Origin: Lutibacter maritimus
Lineage (GTDB): Bacteria; Bacteroidota; Bacteroidia; Flavobacteriales; Flavobacteriaceae
Assembly: GCF_900116115.1 (NCBI RefSeq)
Contig: NZ_FOZP01000005.1
Span: 297,680-345,747, forward strand
Reading direction: 5' to 3'
DNA length: 48,068 nt
Position numbers and translations under genes: made by a program. Positions 8,429 to 17,019 of the stretch are shown piece by piece; positions within the stretch are counted from its first letter, which is position 1, and each line of letters opens with the position of its first letter. Under the pieces are notes generated by a model. That model had not been told where the DNA came from. It saw nothing but the letters and a program-made list of their open reading frames with translations, and did not search any database.

Positions 8429-9322
8429 ATGAAATTTTGTACAAATTGTGGTGCTAAATTAAGTGAAGAAACAAAGTTTTGTACCAATTGCGGTGCTAAA
8501 ATTTTAGATGTAAATAATGAAAATAACACTGGAGAAGAAAAGGAGCAAACAAAAGTTTCAGAACTTCCAAATGATTTAACTTTAACTGAATTAAAGAAAC
8601 TAAATAATGCAATTACACTTAAAAACAATCAAACAGGTATTGTTAAAAAAGCAATATATTCAGCAATCTTTTTTGGATTAGTAATATTGGTTGCCATTAT
8701 GGGTTTTGATGCGTTACCAATTCATCCATCAATAGTAATGATTTCAATTTTCTTTTTATTAATGTCTTTGGTAATAGCTTTTATGTTTAGAAGCAGAGAA
8801 AAAAAATTACAATCGTTAATTTCTGGAGAAAATTTAATTGCAGCTTGGACTTTAACTGATAATGAAAAACACAATTACGTAAATTTTTTATATAGTAATG
8901 AAAAATCAAAAAATATTGGTTTACTGATAGTTATTTCTGTTTTAGCTATAGTGATTTTTGGCATATTTATTTTGGTGATAGATGAAGGTAAATTATTTAT
9001 GTTTTTAGCTTTAATAGGTTTGTTAGTTTTTGTTTCCTTTTTTGCTTTTGGAATGCCTTATTATTATAGAAATCGAAATTTAAAAAACGATGGAAAAATT
9101 TTAATAGGAAAGAATTTTGCTTACATCAATGGGTTTTTTCATAATTGGGATTTTCCATTATCAGGCATAAAAAAAGTTAAAGTGATAAAAGAGCCTTTTT
9201 ATGGTTTATATATAAAATATTATTATACTGATAGAACTTTTACAAACACAGAAGAATTGAATATTCCTGCTTCGGAATGGATAGATTTATCTCTGCTTGT
9301 AGCGGCGTTAAACAAAAAATAA
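8429..9322 (+). CDS. Zinc-ribbon polytopic membrane protein
   Basis: The protein has 297 residues. The N-terminal ribbon has CTNC at 4-7 and at 18-21, almost identical in sequence to the ribbon of the preceding gene. Four hydrophobic segments follow (about 70-93, 98-118, 153-176 and 179-203). The C-terminal part, about 90 residues, looks soluble and beta-rich (GKILIGKNFAYINGFFHNW to the end) and could be a PH-like domain. Function is unknown. It follows the previous gene by 11 bp and precedes the next by 17 bp. Confidence 0.68.
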   Translation: MKFCTNCGAKLSEETKFCTNCGAKILDVNNENNTGEEKEQTKVSELPNDLTLTELKKLNNAITLKNNQTGIVKKAIYSAIFFGLVILVAIMGFDALPIHPSIVMISIFFLLMSLVIAFMFRSREKKLQSLISGENLIAAWTLTDNEKHNYVNFLYSNEKSKNIGLLIVISVLAIVIFGIFILVIDEGKLFMFLALIGLLVFVSFFAFGMPYYYRNRNLKNDGKILIGKNFAYINGFFHNWDFPLSGIKKVKVIKEPFYGLYIKYYYTDRTFTNTEELNIPASEWIDLSLLVAALNKK

Positions 9323-9339
9323 TTTTAAAATAAATAAAA

Positions 9340-9870
9340 ATGGCTTATTCACTAAAAATTCACGATCCTAGATTTGATAAGTATTTAAAAAATACCAAAG
9401 ATTATAGATTTCAGTTTGGTTTTGCTTTGGCAATTATAGCCATTGTAGCATTTTATATATATGGTGAAGTAAGTGATGAAATGGACAATCCTGAAGCCCT
9501 GTACATTGGTTTAGGAATTGGTGGCATGTTTTTTATAATTGGTATTTATGCTGCGTTATCCATAAAGAAAGAAGCAACTTGGGATGGGGAAGTAGTAGAA
9601 AAAGAAATTATTGAAAAAGAAAAAAGCATCGATTTTGTGGTGTATGTAGAAGATCAAAAACATCAAAAACATGAAATTAGATCAGAGAATGATGCTACTT
9701 TGTATAATTATTATAAAATTGGTGAAAAGGTTCGTTATCACGGCAAATTAAAATCTTATGAGAAATTTGATAAATCAAATGATGCTATTATTTTTTGCAA
9801 TGCCTGTGCTTTTATGCACGAGATTGATGAACACATTTGTAGAAATTGTGGCTGTCCGTTATTAAAATAA
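9340..9870 (+). CDS. Membrane protein with a C-terminal zinc ribbon, DUF3592-like core
   Basis: The protein has 176 residues. Two membrane helices (about 27-45 and 54-73) are followed by a small beta-rich domain (about 78-145: TWDGEVVEKEI, YYKIGEKVRYHGK). A zinc ribbon ends the protein, with Cys at 153, 156, 167 and 170 and one extra Cys at 172. Unlike the three genes before it, the ribbon is at the C-terminus. The core resembles DUF3592 in layout. It is the last gene of the run and converges on trkH with a 10-bp gap and no visible terminator hairpin. Function is unknown. Confidence 0.66.
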   Translation: MAYSLKIHDPRFDKYLKNTKDYRFQFGFALAIIAIVAFYIYGEVSDEMDNPEALYIGLGIGGMFFIIGIYAALSIKKEATWDGEVVEKEIIEKEKSIDFVVYVEDQKHQKHEIRSENDATLYNYYKIGEKVRYHGKLKSYEKFDKSNDAIIFCNACAFMHEIDEHICRNCGCPLLK

Positions 9871-9880
9871 ATTTATGATT

Positions 9881-11380
9881 TTAATTTTTTCTCCAGAAGA
9901 ATGGCGTTAATAAAATTAAAACAGTAAATAATTCAAGTCTTCCTATTAGCATTAAAAATGAACAAAACCATTTAGCTGGTATGGTTAAATGTGCAAAATT
10001 ATCAACCGGACTAACTGAGCCTACTGCAGGACCAATATTTCCTAAAGATGATGCGGCAGCTCCCATTGCAGATAAAAAATCTAATCCAAAAAAAGTTAGT
10101 AAAAGACTGCTTACAATAAAAATAAGCATATACAATACAAAGAATGATAATATGTTGTAAATGATGGTTTTAGGAACACTTCCTCCATCGTAACGAACCG
10201 GAATTATAGCGTTTGGATGCAGTAATTTTTTAAATTCATAAAAACTACTTTTTATCATAATTATATGACGTACAACTTTAATTCCACCACTGGTAGATCC
10301 TGCTGAACCACCAATAAAAAAGAGTGAAAAAATAATGGCTGTAACCATAGAGTTCCACATTGTGAAATCTGCAGATACAAAACCAGTTGTTGTTAAAACT
10401 GAAACTACAGAAAAAGCAGCATGCCTAAACGCATTTTCTGTTTCTCCCCAAGTGTAAGCGTGTTGCAAACTAGTTTGTAAACTGGAATCCTGATAATTTA
10501 CAATTAAGTAAGTAATTAAAAGTGTAACTCCAATTGTTCCAAAAAAGTAATATTTAAATTCTTCGCTTTTAAAAACTTTTCTAATTTTTCCTTTTAATGC
10601 AAAATAGGTAAGTACAAAATTTGCACCTGCAATAAACATAAAAATTATGATAATGTATTGAATGATAGGAAAAGAATCATAATGTGCAATACTTGCATTT
10701 TTTGTTGAAAATCCTCCAGTACTCATAGTTGCCATAGCGTGGTTAATGGCATCAAACCAAGTCATACCAGCAATTTTTAGTAGAAAAAACTCAGTAAATG
10801 TTAATATAAAATAGATTAACCAAAGTCTTTTAGCGGTTTCTGTAATTCTTGGATGCATTTTATCGGCAGAAGGTCCTGGAGCTTCCGCCATAAATAACTG
10901 CATACCACCAATTCCTAACAATGGTAAAATGGCAACTGTTAAAACAATAATTCCCATACCGCCAATCCAATGAGTTGCACTTCGCCAAAATAAAATACCT
11001 TTTGGCATGGATTCAATATCGGTTAAAATGGAAGAGCCAGTGGTGGAATATCCTGAAAGTGTTTCAAAAAAAGCATTGGTATAAATTGGAATAGCATTGG
11101 TAAAAACATAAGGTAACGTTCCTGTTACTGTTAGCATTAACCATCCTAAAGTAACAATTAAATAACCTTCTTTTTTACCAAGATTTTTTTTAGCGTTTCT
11201 GTTAAAAAACCATAAAATAAAACCAATAGCAATGGTTGTAAGTCCAGCTTGTAGAATTCCCCATTTTTCAGTTTCACCATAATACATGCTAAAAGGAACT
11301 GCAAATAACATAAATGTTCCATTTAACATTGAAGTTAAACCTAAAAAACTGATAATGATTTTGAAATTAAGTCCTCTCAT
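9881..11380 (-). CDS. trkH: TrkH-type potassium transporter, membrane subunit
   Basis: The protein has 499 residues and is highly hydrophobic, with four pore-loop/filter repeats typical of the Trk/Ktr/HKT superfamily: GYSTTGSS (first), STGGFST (second), TTTGFVS (third) and SLGNIGPAVGS (fourth). SAGSTSGGIKV precedes the last third of the protein, as in TrkH. It forms the K+-conducting dimer in the inner membrane and is gated by the TrkA ring. The gene lies 3 bp downstream of trkA on the same strand, so the pair forms an operon. The length is normal for TrkH. Confidence 0.94.
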   Translation of the reverse strand: MRGLNFKIIISFLGLTSMLNGTFMLFAVPFSMYYGETEKWGILQAGLTTIAIGFILWFFNRNAKKNLGKKEGYLIVTLGWLMLTVTGTLPYVFTNAIPIYTNAFFETLSGYSTTGSSILTDIESMPKGILFWRSATHWIGGMGIIVLTVAILPLLGIGGMQLFMAEAPGPSADKMHPRITETAKRLWLIYFILTFTEFFLLKIAGMTWFDAINHAMATMSTGGFSTKNASIAHYDSFPIIQYIIIIFMFIAGANFVLTYFALKGKIRKVFKSEEFKYYFFGTIGVTLLITYLIVNYQDSSLQTSLQHAYTWGETENAFRHAAFSVVSVLTTTGFVSADFTMWNSMVTAIIFSLFFIGGSAGSTSGGIKVVRHIIMIKSSFYEFKKLLHPNAIIPVRYDGGSVPKTIIYNILSFFVLYMLIFIVSSLLLTFFGLDFLSAMGAAASSLGNIGPAVGSVSPVDNFAHLTIPAKWFCSFLMLIGRLELFTVLILLTPFFWRKN

Positions 11381-11383
11381 AAA

Positions 11384-12730
11384 TTAGTTAAACAACTTTT
11401 CAACTTTATGAATAGCTTCAGGTAAACAAAATACTACCGCTTTGTCTCCTGCTAAAATTTGGAAATCACCAAAGGTCATATGTGCAATACCATTTCTAAT
11501 GACACCGCCAAACACAGCTTTTTTTGTGATGTTTATATCTCTTACCAATTTTTTTGTAACTGGTGAATTTTCTTTTACTCTAAATTCTAAAACTTCAGCA
11601 TCAACATTGTGTAAGTTGGCTAATTTTAATACATCGCCTTTTCTAACATGTTTAAAAATAGCACTTGCAGCGAGTAGTTTTTTATTAATAAGGGTATCAA
11701 TTCCAATAGTTTGTGAAATGTTGATGTAGTCCATATTTTCAACCAAAGCAATTGTTTTTTTTACACCTTTAGATTTTGCTACCAAACACGACATGATATT
11801 TGTTTCAGAATTACCAGTAACTGCCACAAAAGCATCCATTTCAGAAATATTTTCCTCTTCTAAAAGTTCCACATTTCTTCCGTCACCTTTAATAATTAGG
11901 GCATTTGGTAATTTTTCAGCAACTTCTTTGGCGCGTATTTTATTAATTTCTATTAATTTAATGTTGAATTTATTATCACATAAACTTCTAGCAGCTTTTA
12001 CACCAATTTTACCACCACCTAAAATCATTACATCCTTAACTCCAAACTGAGTTTTACCCATTAATTTGTATAGTTTTTTAATGCTTTCTTTTGGTGCAGA
12101 AAAGTAAATTTGATCGTCAGCTCTGTAAATTGTATTTCCTCTTGGAATAATTGTTTCGTCAGAGTTTTCAGGTTTTATAGCTATGGTTATAAAATCAATA
12201 TCTGAAAATTTTTCTCTGGCTTGTTGTACCGTTAAGTTTATAAGTGGTGAATTATAATCAAGTGTGCTTCCTAAAATATTTAAGGTACCATTTTCAAATT
12301 GAATGGTATCATTAAACGCAGATTGATTGAGCAGCATTTTAATTTCATCTGCAGCTAATTCACCAGGAGATATCATATTGTCAATACCCAATTGAACAAA
12401 ATCAATTTCAGAATTTTGTGTAAATTCATGATTTGATATTCTGGCAATTGTTTTTTTAGCGCCTAATTTTTTTGCTAAAACAGCAATGGTAAAATTGGTG
12501 TTTTGAGACTCTGTTACGGCCAAAAAAATATCGGCTTTATCAATATTTATTTCTTTTAAAAGTTTTATGGAAGTGGCATCGCCACGTTTGGTAATTACAT
12601 CAATATGGTTAGTTGCGTACTCTAATTTTTCAGCATCAGTATCAACCAAGTATATATCTTGTGACTCAAAAGAAAGCAGTTTTGCTAAATGAAAACCGAC
12701 ATCTCCAGCACCAGCAATTATAATTTTCAT
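11384..12730 (-). CDS. trkA: TrkA, nucleotide-binding regulator of potassium uptake
   Basis: The frame extends upstream to 12814, but the ATG at 12730 starts directly with the first Rossmann fold (MKIIIAGAGDVGFHLAKLL), so I use it, giving 448 residues. Two RCK_N domains are visible: GAGDVG near 7-12 and GGGKIGVKAARSL near 240. Each is followed by an RCK_C domain. A two-repeat TrkA of about 450 residues is the normal size. The protein binds NAD(H) or ATP/ADP and gates TrkH from the cytoplasm. The longer N-terminus would run over the divergent promoter region shared with radC, which argues against it. Confidence 0.93.
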   Translation of the reverse strand: MKIIIAGAGDVGFHLAKLLSFESQDIYLVDTDAEKLEYATNHIDVITKRGDATSIKLLKEINIDKADIFLAVTESQNTNFTIAVLAKKLGAKKTIARISNHEFTQNSEIDFVQLGIDNMISPGELAADEIKMLLNQSAFNDTIQFENGTLNILGSTLDYNSPLINLTVQQAREKFSDIDFITIAIKPENSDETIIPRGNTIYRADDQIYFSAPKESIKKLYKLMGKTQFGVKDVMILGGGKIGVKAARSLCDNKFNIKLIEINKIRAKEVAEKLPNALIIKGDGRNVELLEEENISEMDAFVAVTGNSETNIMSCLVAKSKGVKKTIALVENMDYINISQTIGIDTLINKKLLAASAIFKHVRKGDVLKLANLHNVDAEVLEFRVKENSPVTKKLVRDINITKKAVFGGVIRNGIAHMTFGDFQILAGDKAVVFCLPEAIHKVEKLFN

Positions 12731-12741
12731 ATATTGAATAT

Positions 12742-12770
12742 TTGCCACAAAGATATTACTCTTATCTTTG
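12742..12770 (+). promoter_or_regulatory. radC promoter (consensus Bacteroidota -33/-7)
   Basis: TTG at 12742-12744, 18 bases of spacer, then TATCTTTG at 12763-12770: a full match to TTG-N17-23-TAnnTTTG. The radC ATG is only 17 bases after the -7 box, so the leader would be very short. Confidence 0.7.
12748..12755 (-). promoter_or_regulatory. Likely -7 element of the trkA-trkH promoter
   Basis: CAAAGATA on the plus strand reads TATCTTTG on the minus strand, a consensus -7 box 18 bases before the trkA ATG. No clear TTG lies at the right distance upstream. It forms a perfect inverted pair with the radC -7 box (12763-12770). Confidence 0.55.
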
Positions 12771-12786
12771 ATAAAAAAATTTGCGT

Positions 12787-13485
12787 ATGAGATATGAAAA
12801 TAATTCACTATCAATTAAATACTGGGCTGAAGATGATAGACCACGAGAAAAATTGGTATTAAAAGGAAAAACAGCATTGTCTGATGCTGAGTTAGTTGCA
12901 ATTTTAATAGGTTCAGGCAGTAAAAATGAAAGTGCTGTAAACCTTTCAAAACGGATTTTAGCATCTATTGATAATAATTTAAACAGTTTAGGGAAATTAA
13001 CTGTTGAAGATTTGAAAAAGTTTAAAGGAATTGGTGAAGCGAAAGCAATAAGTATAATAACAGCGTTAGAATTAGGTAGAAGAAGAAGATTGGAAGCAGC
13101 CTTAGAATTACCTAAAATTAATAGCAGTAAAGCAGTATTTAATATTATGCAACCCATTATTGGTGAATTAAATCATGAAGAATTTTGGGTGATTTATTTA
13201 AACAATTCCAATAAAGTATTGTATAAAGAGCAATTAAGTAAAGGAGGTTTAACAGGTACTTTGGTTGATGTACGATTGGTATATAAAAAAGCATTAGATT
13301 TATACGCAACAGCTATTATTTTATGCCATAACCATCCATCTGGAAAATTAGCACCAAGTGTTGCCGATAAATCAATAACTCAAAAGTTAAAGTTAGCAGG
13401 AGAAACCTTAGATATAAAAATATTAGATCATTTAATTGTGACTGAAAATGCTTATTTTAGCTTTGCTGATGAAAATATTTTGTAG
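12787..13485 (+). CDS. radC: RadC/YsxA family JAB-domain protein
   Basis: Starting at the ATG at 12787 the protein has 232 residues; a TTG two codons upstream (12781) is less likely. The N-terminal part contains a helix-hairpin-helix-like region (LTVEDLKKFKGIGEAKAISI, about 75-95). The C-terminal JAB/MPN-like metalloprotease fold carries the zinc-binding motif HNHPSG near 180-185, with a downstream Asp (SVADKSIT). RadC was once linked to DNA repair, but its actual function is unsettled; the family is DUF2466. A strong promoter lies directly upstream, divergent from trkA. Confidence 0.93.
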   Translation: MRYENNSLSIKYWAEDDRPREKLVLKGKTALSDAELVAILIGSGSKNESAVNLSKRILASIDNNLNSLGKLTVEDLKKFKGIGEAKAISIITALELGRRRRLEAALELPKINSSKAVFNIMQPIIGELNHEEFWVIYLNNSNKVLYKEQLSKGGLTGTLVDVRLVYKKALDLYATAIILCHNHPSGKLAPSVADKSITQKLKLAGETLDIKILDHLIVTENAYFSFADENIL

Positions 13486-13494
13486 TAATTAAAA

Positions 13495-13502
13495 TACATT
13501 TG
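13495..13502 (+). promoter_or_regulatory. Possible -7 element upstream of the deacetylase-like gene
   Basis: TACATTTG, followed by CA, matches the -7 consensus in the 70-bp gap after radC. The TTGs upstream are at the wrong distances (12 and 29 bases), so only half of the promoter is recognisable. Confidence 0.35.
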
Positions 13503-13555
13503 CAAATTATGAGTTTTAAAAAGGTTTTAAAACAAATCACCAACAGCTGATAACC

Positions 13556-14848
13556 ATGCTTTTAGTTTATACACATAAAATTACACCACGTCTCAATTAT
13601 ATTTTTAAACACATTTTTGTCAGAATATTACAAATTCCAGTAAGTTTCACAACTAAAGTGGAAGAGTTTGTGGTACATAATGGGCCTAAAATTACTTATG
13701 CAAAATCACCTTTAGGTTCAGAGTTTTTTATTAGAAGCAATGATATTTTATTTGAACAAGGTATTAATGATATTGATATAAAAGTTTTAAATTGGGATGA
13801 GGTTCCTTGTTTTTTTCCAGCTGGAGAATTTTCATCCATTCCGTTTGATATTTTTGCAGCTAGTTTTTACTTAATTAGCAGATACGAAGAATATTTACCG
13901 CATGTAAGAGACATTCATGAACGTTTTCCGTTTAATGAAAGCATTGCATTTAAAAATGGGTTTTTAGAAAAACCTGTAGTGGATATTTGGGCATTTAAAT
14001 TTTTAGAAACTTTAAAAGAAAAATTTCCAAATTACACATATAAAGAAAGAGAATTTACAATGATTTCTACCATTGATGTAGATATTGCATTTTCATATAA
14101 AAACAAAGGTATTTTAAGAACATTTGGAGGCTTTTTTAAAGATTTTGTACAATTTAGATTTGTAAATATTTGGTATAGATTGTTAACCATTTTAAATTTA
14201 AAAAAGGATCCGTACAATACGTTTTCTGAAATTTTAAAAATTAAAAAAGAACTTAAATTAACAACACTTTTTTTCTTTTTAGTTGGAGATTATACAACGT
14301 TTGATAAAAATATTTCCTCATCAAATAATAAATACAGATCCTTAGTAAAATCTGTTGCAGATTATGCTAAAATTGGTTTGCACCCTTCATATTATTCACA
14401 TAAAGATGCTGCGCTTTTAAAGAAAGAAAAATTACGATTAGAAAATATTATCAATACTCCAGTAACATTTTCAAGACAGCATTATTTACGTTTAAATATT
14501 CCGGAAACGTATCAAAATTTAATTGATTTAGATTTTGAAGAAGATTATACAATGGGTTATGCAAGAACCGTTGGTTTTAGAGCAAGTACGTGTACGCCTT
14601 TTTATTTTTATGACCTAGATTTTGAAATTCAAACACCCTTAAAATTATATGCATTTGCATTTATGGATGGCACATTAAAAGACCATTTAAAATTAACAAA
14701 TGAAGAAAGTTTAGCTAAAATTTTAGCATTAAAAGATGAAGTTAAAAAGGTAAACGGAACTTTTATAAGTTTGTTTCATAATAATTCATTGAGTGAAAAT
14801 GATGAATGGAAAGGGTGGAGTACTATTTATAAACAAATGTTGAGTTAA
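13556..14848 (+). CDS. Polysaccharide deacetylase-like protein
   Basis: The protein has 430 residues. An N-terminal region of about 150 residues (VYTHKITPRLNYIFKHIF, FFIRSNDILFEQG) is shared by a Bacteroidota family of NodB-like proteins. The middle starts the catalytic-like fold with STIDVDIAF (Asp-x-Asp near 168-170). IGLHPSYYSH, near 278-287, looks like the metal-binding HxxS region. FKNNGF-type and TLK motifs follow. Members are thought to remove acetyl groups from cell-surface or exported polysaccharide, but activity is not shown for this branch. The gene is followed after 7 bp by an acyltransferase gene, which suggests joint work on a surface glycan. Confidence 0.72.
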   Translation: MLLVYTHKITPRLNYIFKHIFVRILQIPVSFTTKVEEFVVHNGPKITYAKSPLGSEFFIRSNDILFEQGINDIDIKVLNWDEVPCFFPAGEFSSIPFDIFAASFYLISRYEEYLPHVRDIHERFPFNESIAFKNGFLEKPVVDIWAFKFLETLKEKFPNYTYKEREFTMISTIDVDIAFSYKNKGILRTFGGFFKDFVQFRFVNIWYRLLTILNLKKDPYNTFSEILKIKKELKLTTLFFFLVGDYTTFDKNISSSNNKYRSLVKSVADYAKIGLHPSYYSHKDAALLKKEKLRLENIINTPVTFSRQHYLRLNIPETYQNLIDLDFEEDYTMGYARTVGFRASTCTPFYFYDLDFEIQTPLKLYAFAFMDGTLKDHLKLTNEESLAKILALKDEVKKVNGTFISLFHNNSLSENDEWKGWSTIYKQMLS

Positions 14849-14855
14849 TTTTTTG

Positions 14856-15728
14856 ATGATTCGTTATTTAAAAAACAATGAAATTGATTTAAAAAAATAC
14901 GATGCCTGTATACAAACTGCTTTAAATTCCAGAATATACGCATTTAGTTGGTATTTAAATTGCGTTGCCGATAACTGGGATGTTTTAGTTTTAAACGATT
15001 ATGAAGCAGTAATGCCATTACCTTGGCGACAAAAATATTTTATAAAATATATTTATCCACCAGCTTGGACTCAGCAATTAGGCGTTTTTTCAAAGGCTGA
15101 GGTACATGAAACACTTATTGCGGAGTTTGTAAATTCTATTCCTAAAAAGTTTAAAAAAATTACCATTCAGTTTAATTCTCAAAACAATGTGAGTTTCATA
15201 AAAACTGAAAAGAGAATCAATTATGTATTGGATTTGAATAAGCCTTATGAAACACTTCTTAAAAGTTTTAGGAAGGATAGAAAATATCGTCTAAACCAAA
15301 TTAAAAATAAAAATTTTATAGTTAAAAATACTACAATTGATGAGCTTATTTTGCTTGGAAAATTACATTATTCTTATTTAAAAATAGAAGATAAAAGTTA
15401 CCAAAATTTAAAAAGTCTTTCAGAACTTATTTTAACAAAAGGCACTGGTTTTTTATTAGGCGTTTATGATGTAAATAATGAGTTTTTAGGAGGTTCTATG
15501 TTTTTAAAAGATCACAAGAGGTTAACCTATTTGTACTCCGTTGCTACTGAAATGGGAAAACAAAATCACGTAATTAGTTTAGTTTTATCTCACGTACTTA
15601 AAGAGTTTTCTTTAAGTAATTATGTGTTAGATTTTGAAGGATCAATGATTAAAGGAATAGCAAGTTTTTATAAAAGTTTTGGAGCAATTCCAGAAACGTA
15701 TCTTCAGTTTAATAGATTTCGTTTGTAA
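14856..15728 (+). CDS. FemAB/GNAT-like acyltransferase
   Basis: The protein has 290 residues from the ATG at 14856; a TTG one codon upstream is possible. The sequence shows an N-terminal half with AFSWYLNCVADNW and PPAWTQQLGVF. The second half has SFRKDRKYRLNQIK (about 145-158), GTGFLLGVYDVNNEFLGGSMF and DFEGSMIKGIASFYKSFGA near the end, the standard pattern of FemAB-like or GNAT proteins in Bacteroidota. Such proteins transfer an amino-acyl or acyl group to an amine on peptidoglycan or a sugar. The substrate is unknown. It sits directly after the deacetylase-like gene and converges with the GT4 gene across 10 bp. Confidence 0.72.
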   Translation: MIRYLKNNEIDLKKYDACIQTALNSRIYAFSWYLNCVADNWDVLVLNDYEAVMPLPWRQKYFIKYIYPPAWTQQLGVFSKAEVHETLIAEFVNSIPKKFKKITIQFNSQNNVSFIKTEKRINYVLDLNKPYETLLKSFRKDRKYRLNQIKNKNFIVKNTTIDELILLGKLHYSYLKIEDKSYQNLKSLSELILTKGTGFLLGVYDVNNEFLGGSMFLKDHKRLTYLYSVATEMGKQNHVISLVLSHVLKEFSLSNYVLDFEGSMIKGIASFYKSFGAIPETYLQFNRFRL

Positions 15729-15738
15729 TTAAAAATAA

Positions 15739-16875
15739 CTATTTTTTTGCTAGTGATTGATGATATAATTTTGAAAAACGTTCACAAATTGTTGCTTTAC
15801 TAAAATGATTTACAACATAATTGTGCATTTCGTGTTTACTAGCTAATTCATATTTTTTGTTATAAATATTGAGTAACTCAATAAATAGTTGGTTTTCATC
15901 TTTTGAATTAATTAATTTTCCAAAATTATTAGGAAAAAATTCTTTAATTCCTCCAACATTTGTAGAAATTACAGGCAAACCACAAGAAAAGGCCTCTAAA
16001 ATTACACAAGGTAAATTTTCATAATTACTAAATAATACAAATACATCTGCTTTATTTAAATATATTGGTATTTCATTATGAGGTATTTCATTTGTTATTT
16101 TATAATTGGCAATGCCTAAATTCTTAATTTTATCAATATATAAATTGGACTTATTTCCTATTAAATGTAGTTTTAAATTAGGAATGTGTTTTTGTAACTT
16201 TCCAATTGTATCAAGAATTCCTGATACATTTTTAGCTTCATCTCTCATATGAGAAATATGTATGATTTCAAAATGATCACTGCTAGCATCATTAGAAATA
16301 TTAAAAATAGAGGTATCAACAACATTAGGAATTGGGTAATAGTTTCCTAACAAACCAAATTGTACCATGTTATTTTTTAAATTATCAGAAACAGGACATA
16401 CAAAAGATGCATTTTTTATAATAATTTTAGTAACTAACTTTTCTAAATATTTAATTGATTTATTATTTGGGTATAAATATCCTGTCCAATGTTCTGTAAT
16501 TATAAACGGGATTTTTTTAAACCATTTTAAATACAATGCAATAATTCCTTTTGGGAATGAAATATTTAAATGAACAACATCTACATTATCAACAGTTTTA
16601 ATACTCTTTAAATATGCTTTTAAAAATGTATAAAATTTAAAAATTAAGTTCCCATATTTTGGTACATAAATAATAGTTGTTTGAACATTATTTTCTTTAT
16701 AATTTTCAATTTCAGCTTTGTTTACTAACCTATCATTGGTAATTACGTGTATTGCGTAAACATTGTGTTTTGTTGCAACAGCTTCGGCATGTCTTTTAAC
16801 AAAATCGCCATTTTGTGGTGATATTTTTGTAGGATACCATCCAGAAATAAATAAAACATTTAATTTTTTATTCAA
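15739..16875 (-). CDS. Glycosyltransferase family 4
   Basis: The protein has 378 residues. The N-terminal Rossmann part starts with VLFISGWYPTKISPQNGDFVKRH, typical of GT4 enzymes that act on surface polysaccharide. The C-terminal GT-B domain has the nucleotide-sugar motif VILEAFSCGLPVISTNVGG (about 290-310), with the E-x7-E pair. It transfers a sugar from an activated donor on the cytoplasmic face of the membrane; the sugar is unknown. The start codon is TTG (complement at 16873-16875). No ATG lies in frame upstream before a stop, and none follows early, so the TTG start is well supported. Confidence 0.88.
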   Translation of the reverse strand: MNKKLNVLFISGWYPTKISPQNGDFVKRHAEAVATKHNVYAIHVITNDRLVNKAEIENYKENNVQTTIIYVPKYGNLIFKFYTFLKAYLKSIKTVDNVDVVHLNISFPKGIIALYLKWFKKIPFIITEHWTGYLYPNNKSIKYLEKLVTKIIIKNASFVCPVSDNLKNNMVQFGLLGNYYPIPNVVDTSIFNISNDASSDHFEIIHISHMRDEAKNVSGILDTIGKLQKHIPNLKLHLIGNKSNLYIDKIKNLGIANYKITNEIPHNEIPIYLNKADVFVLFSNYENLPCVILEAFSCGLPVISTNVGGIKEFFPNNFGKLINSKDENQLFIELLNIYNKKYELASKHEMHNYVVNHFSKATICERFSKLYHQSLAKK

Positions 16876-17019
16876 ATTCCAATAAATTAGTGCTTAATCT
16901 TCTGTAAAGTTAGGAGAATATCTTTATATATTTTTTTAAATAAAAGTATTTATTCTTCGTTAATATATTTTAGCTTCGCATTTCAAAACTAAAATTTGAA
17001 ATAATTTTTTAAAAAGTAA

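Noticed and set aside
12762..13157. A 131-codon frame on the minus strand opposite radC
   Set aside because: It overlaps the radC N-terminal domain and the promoter region; the product looks like the mirror of radC codons.
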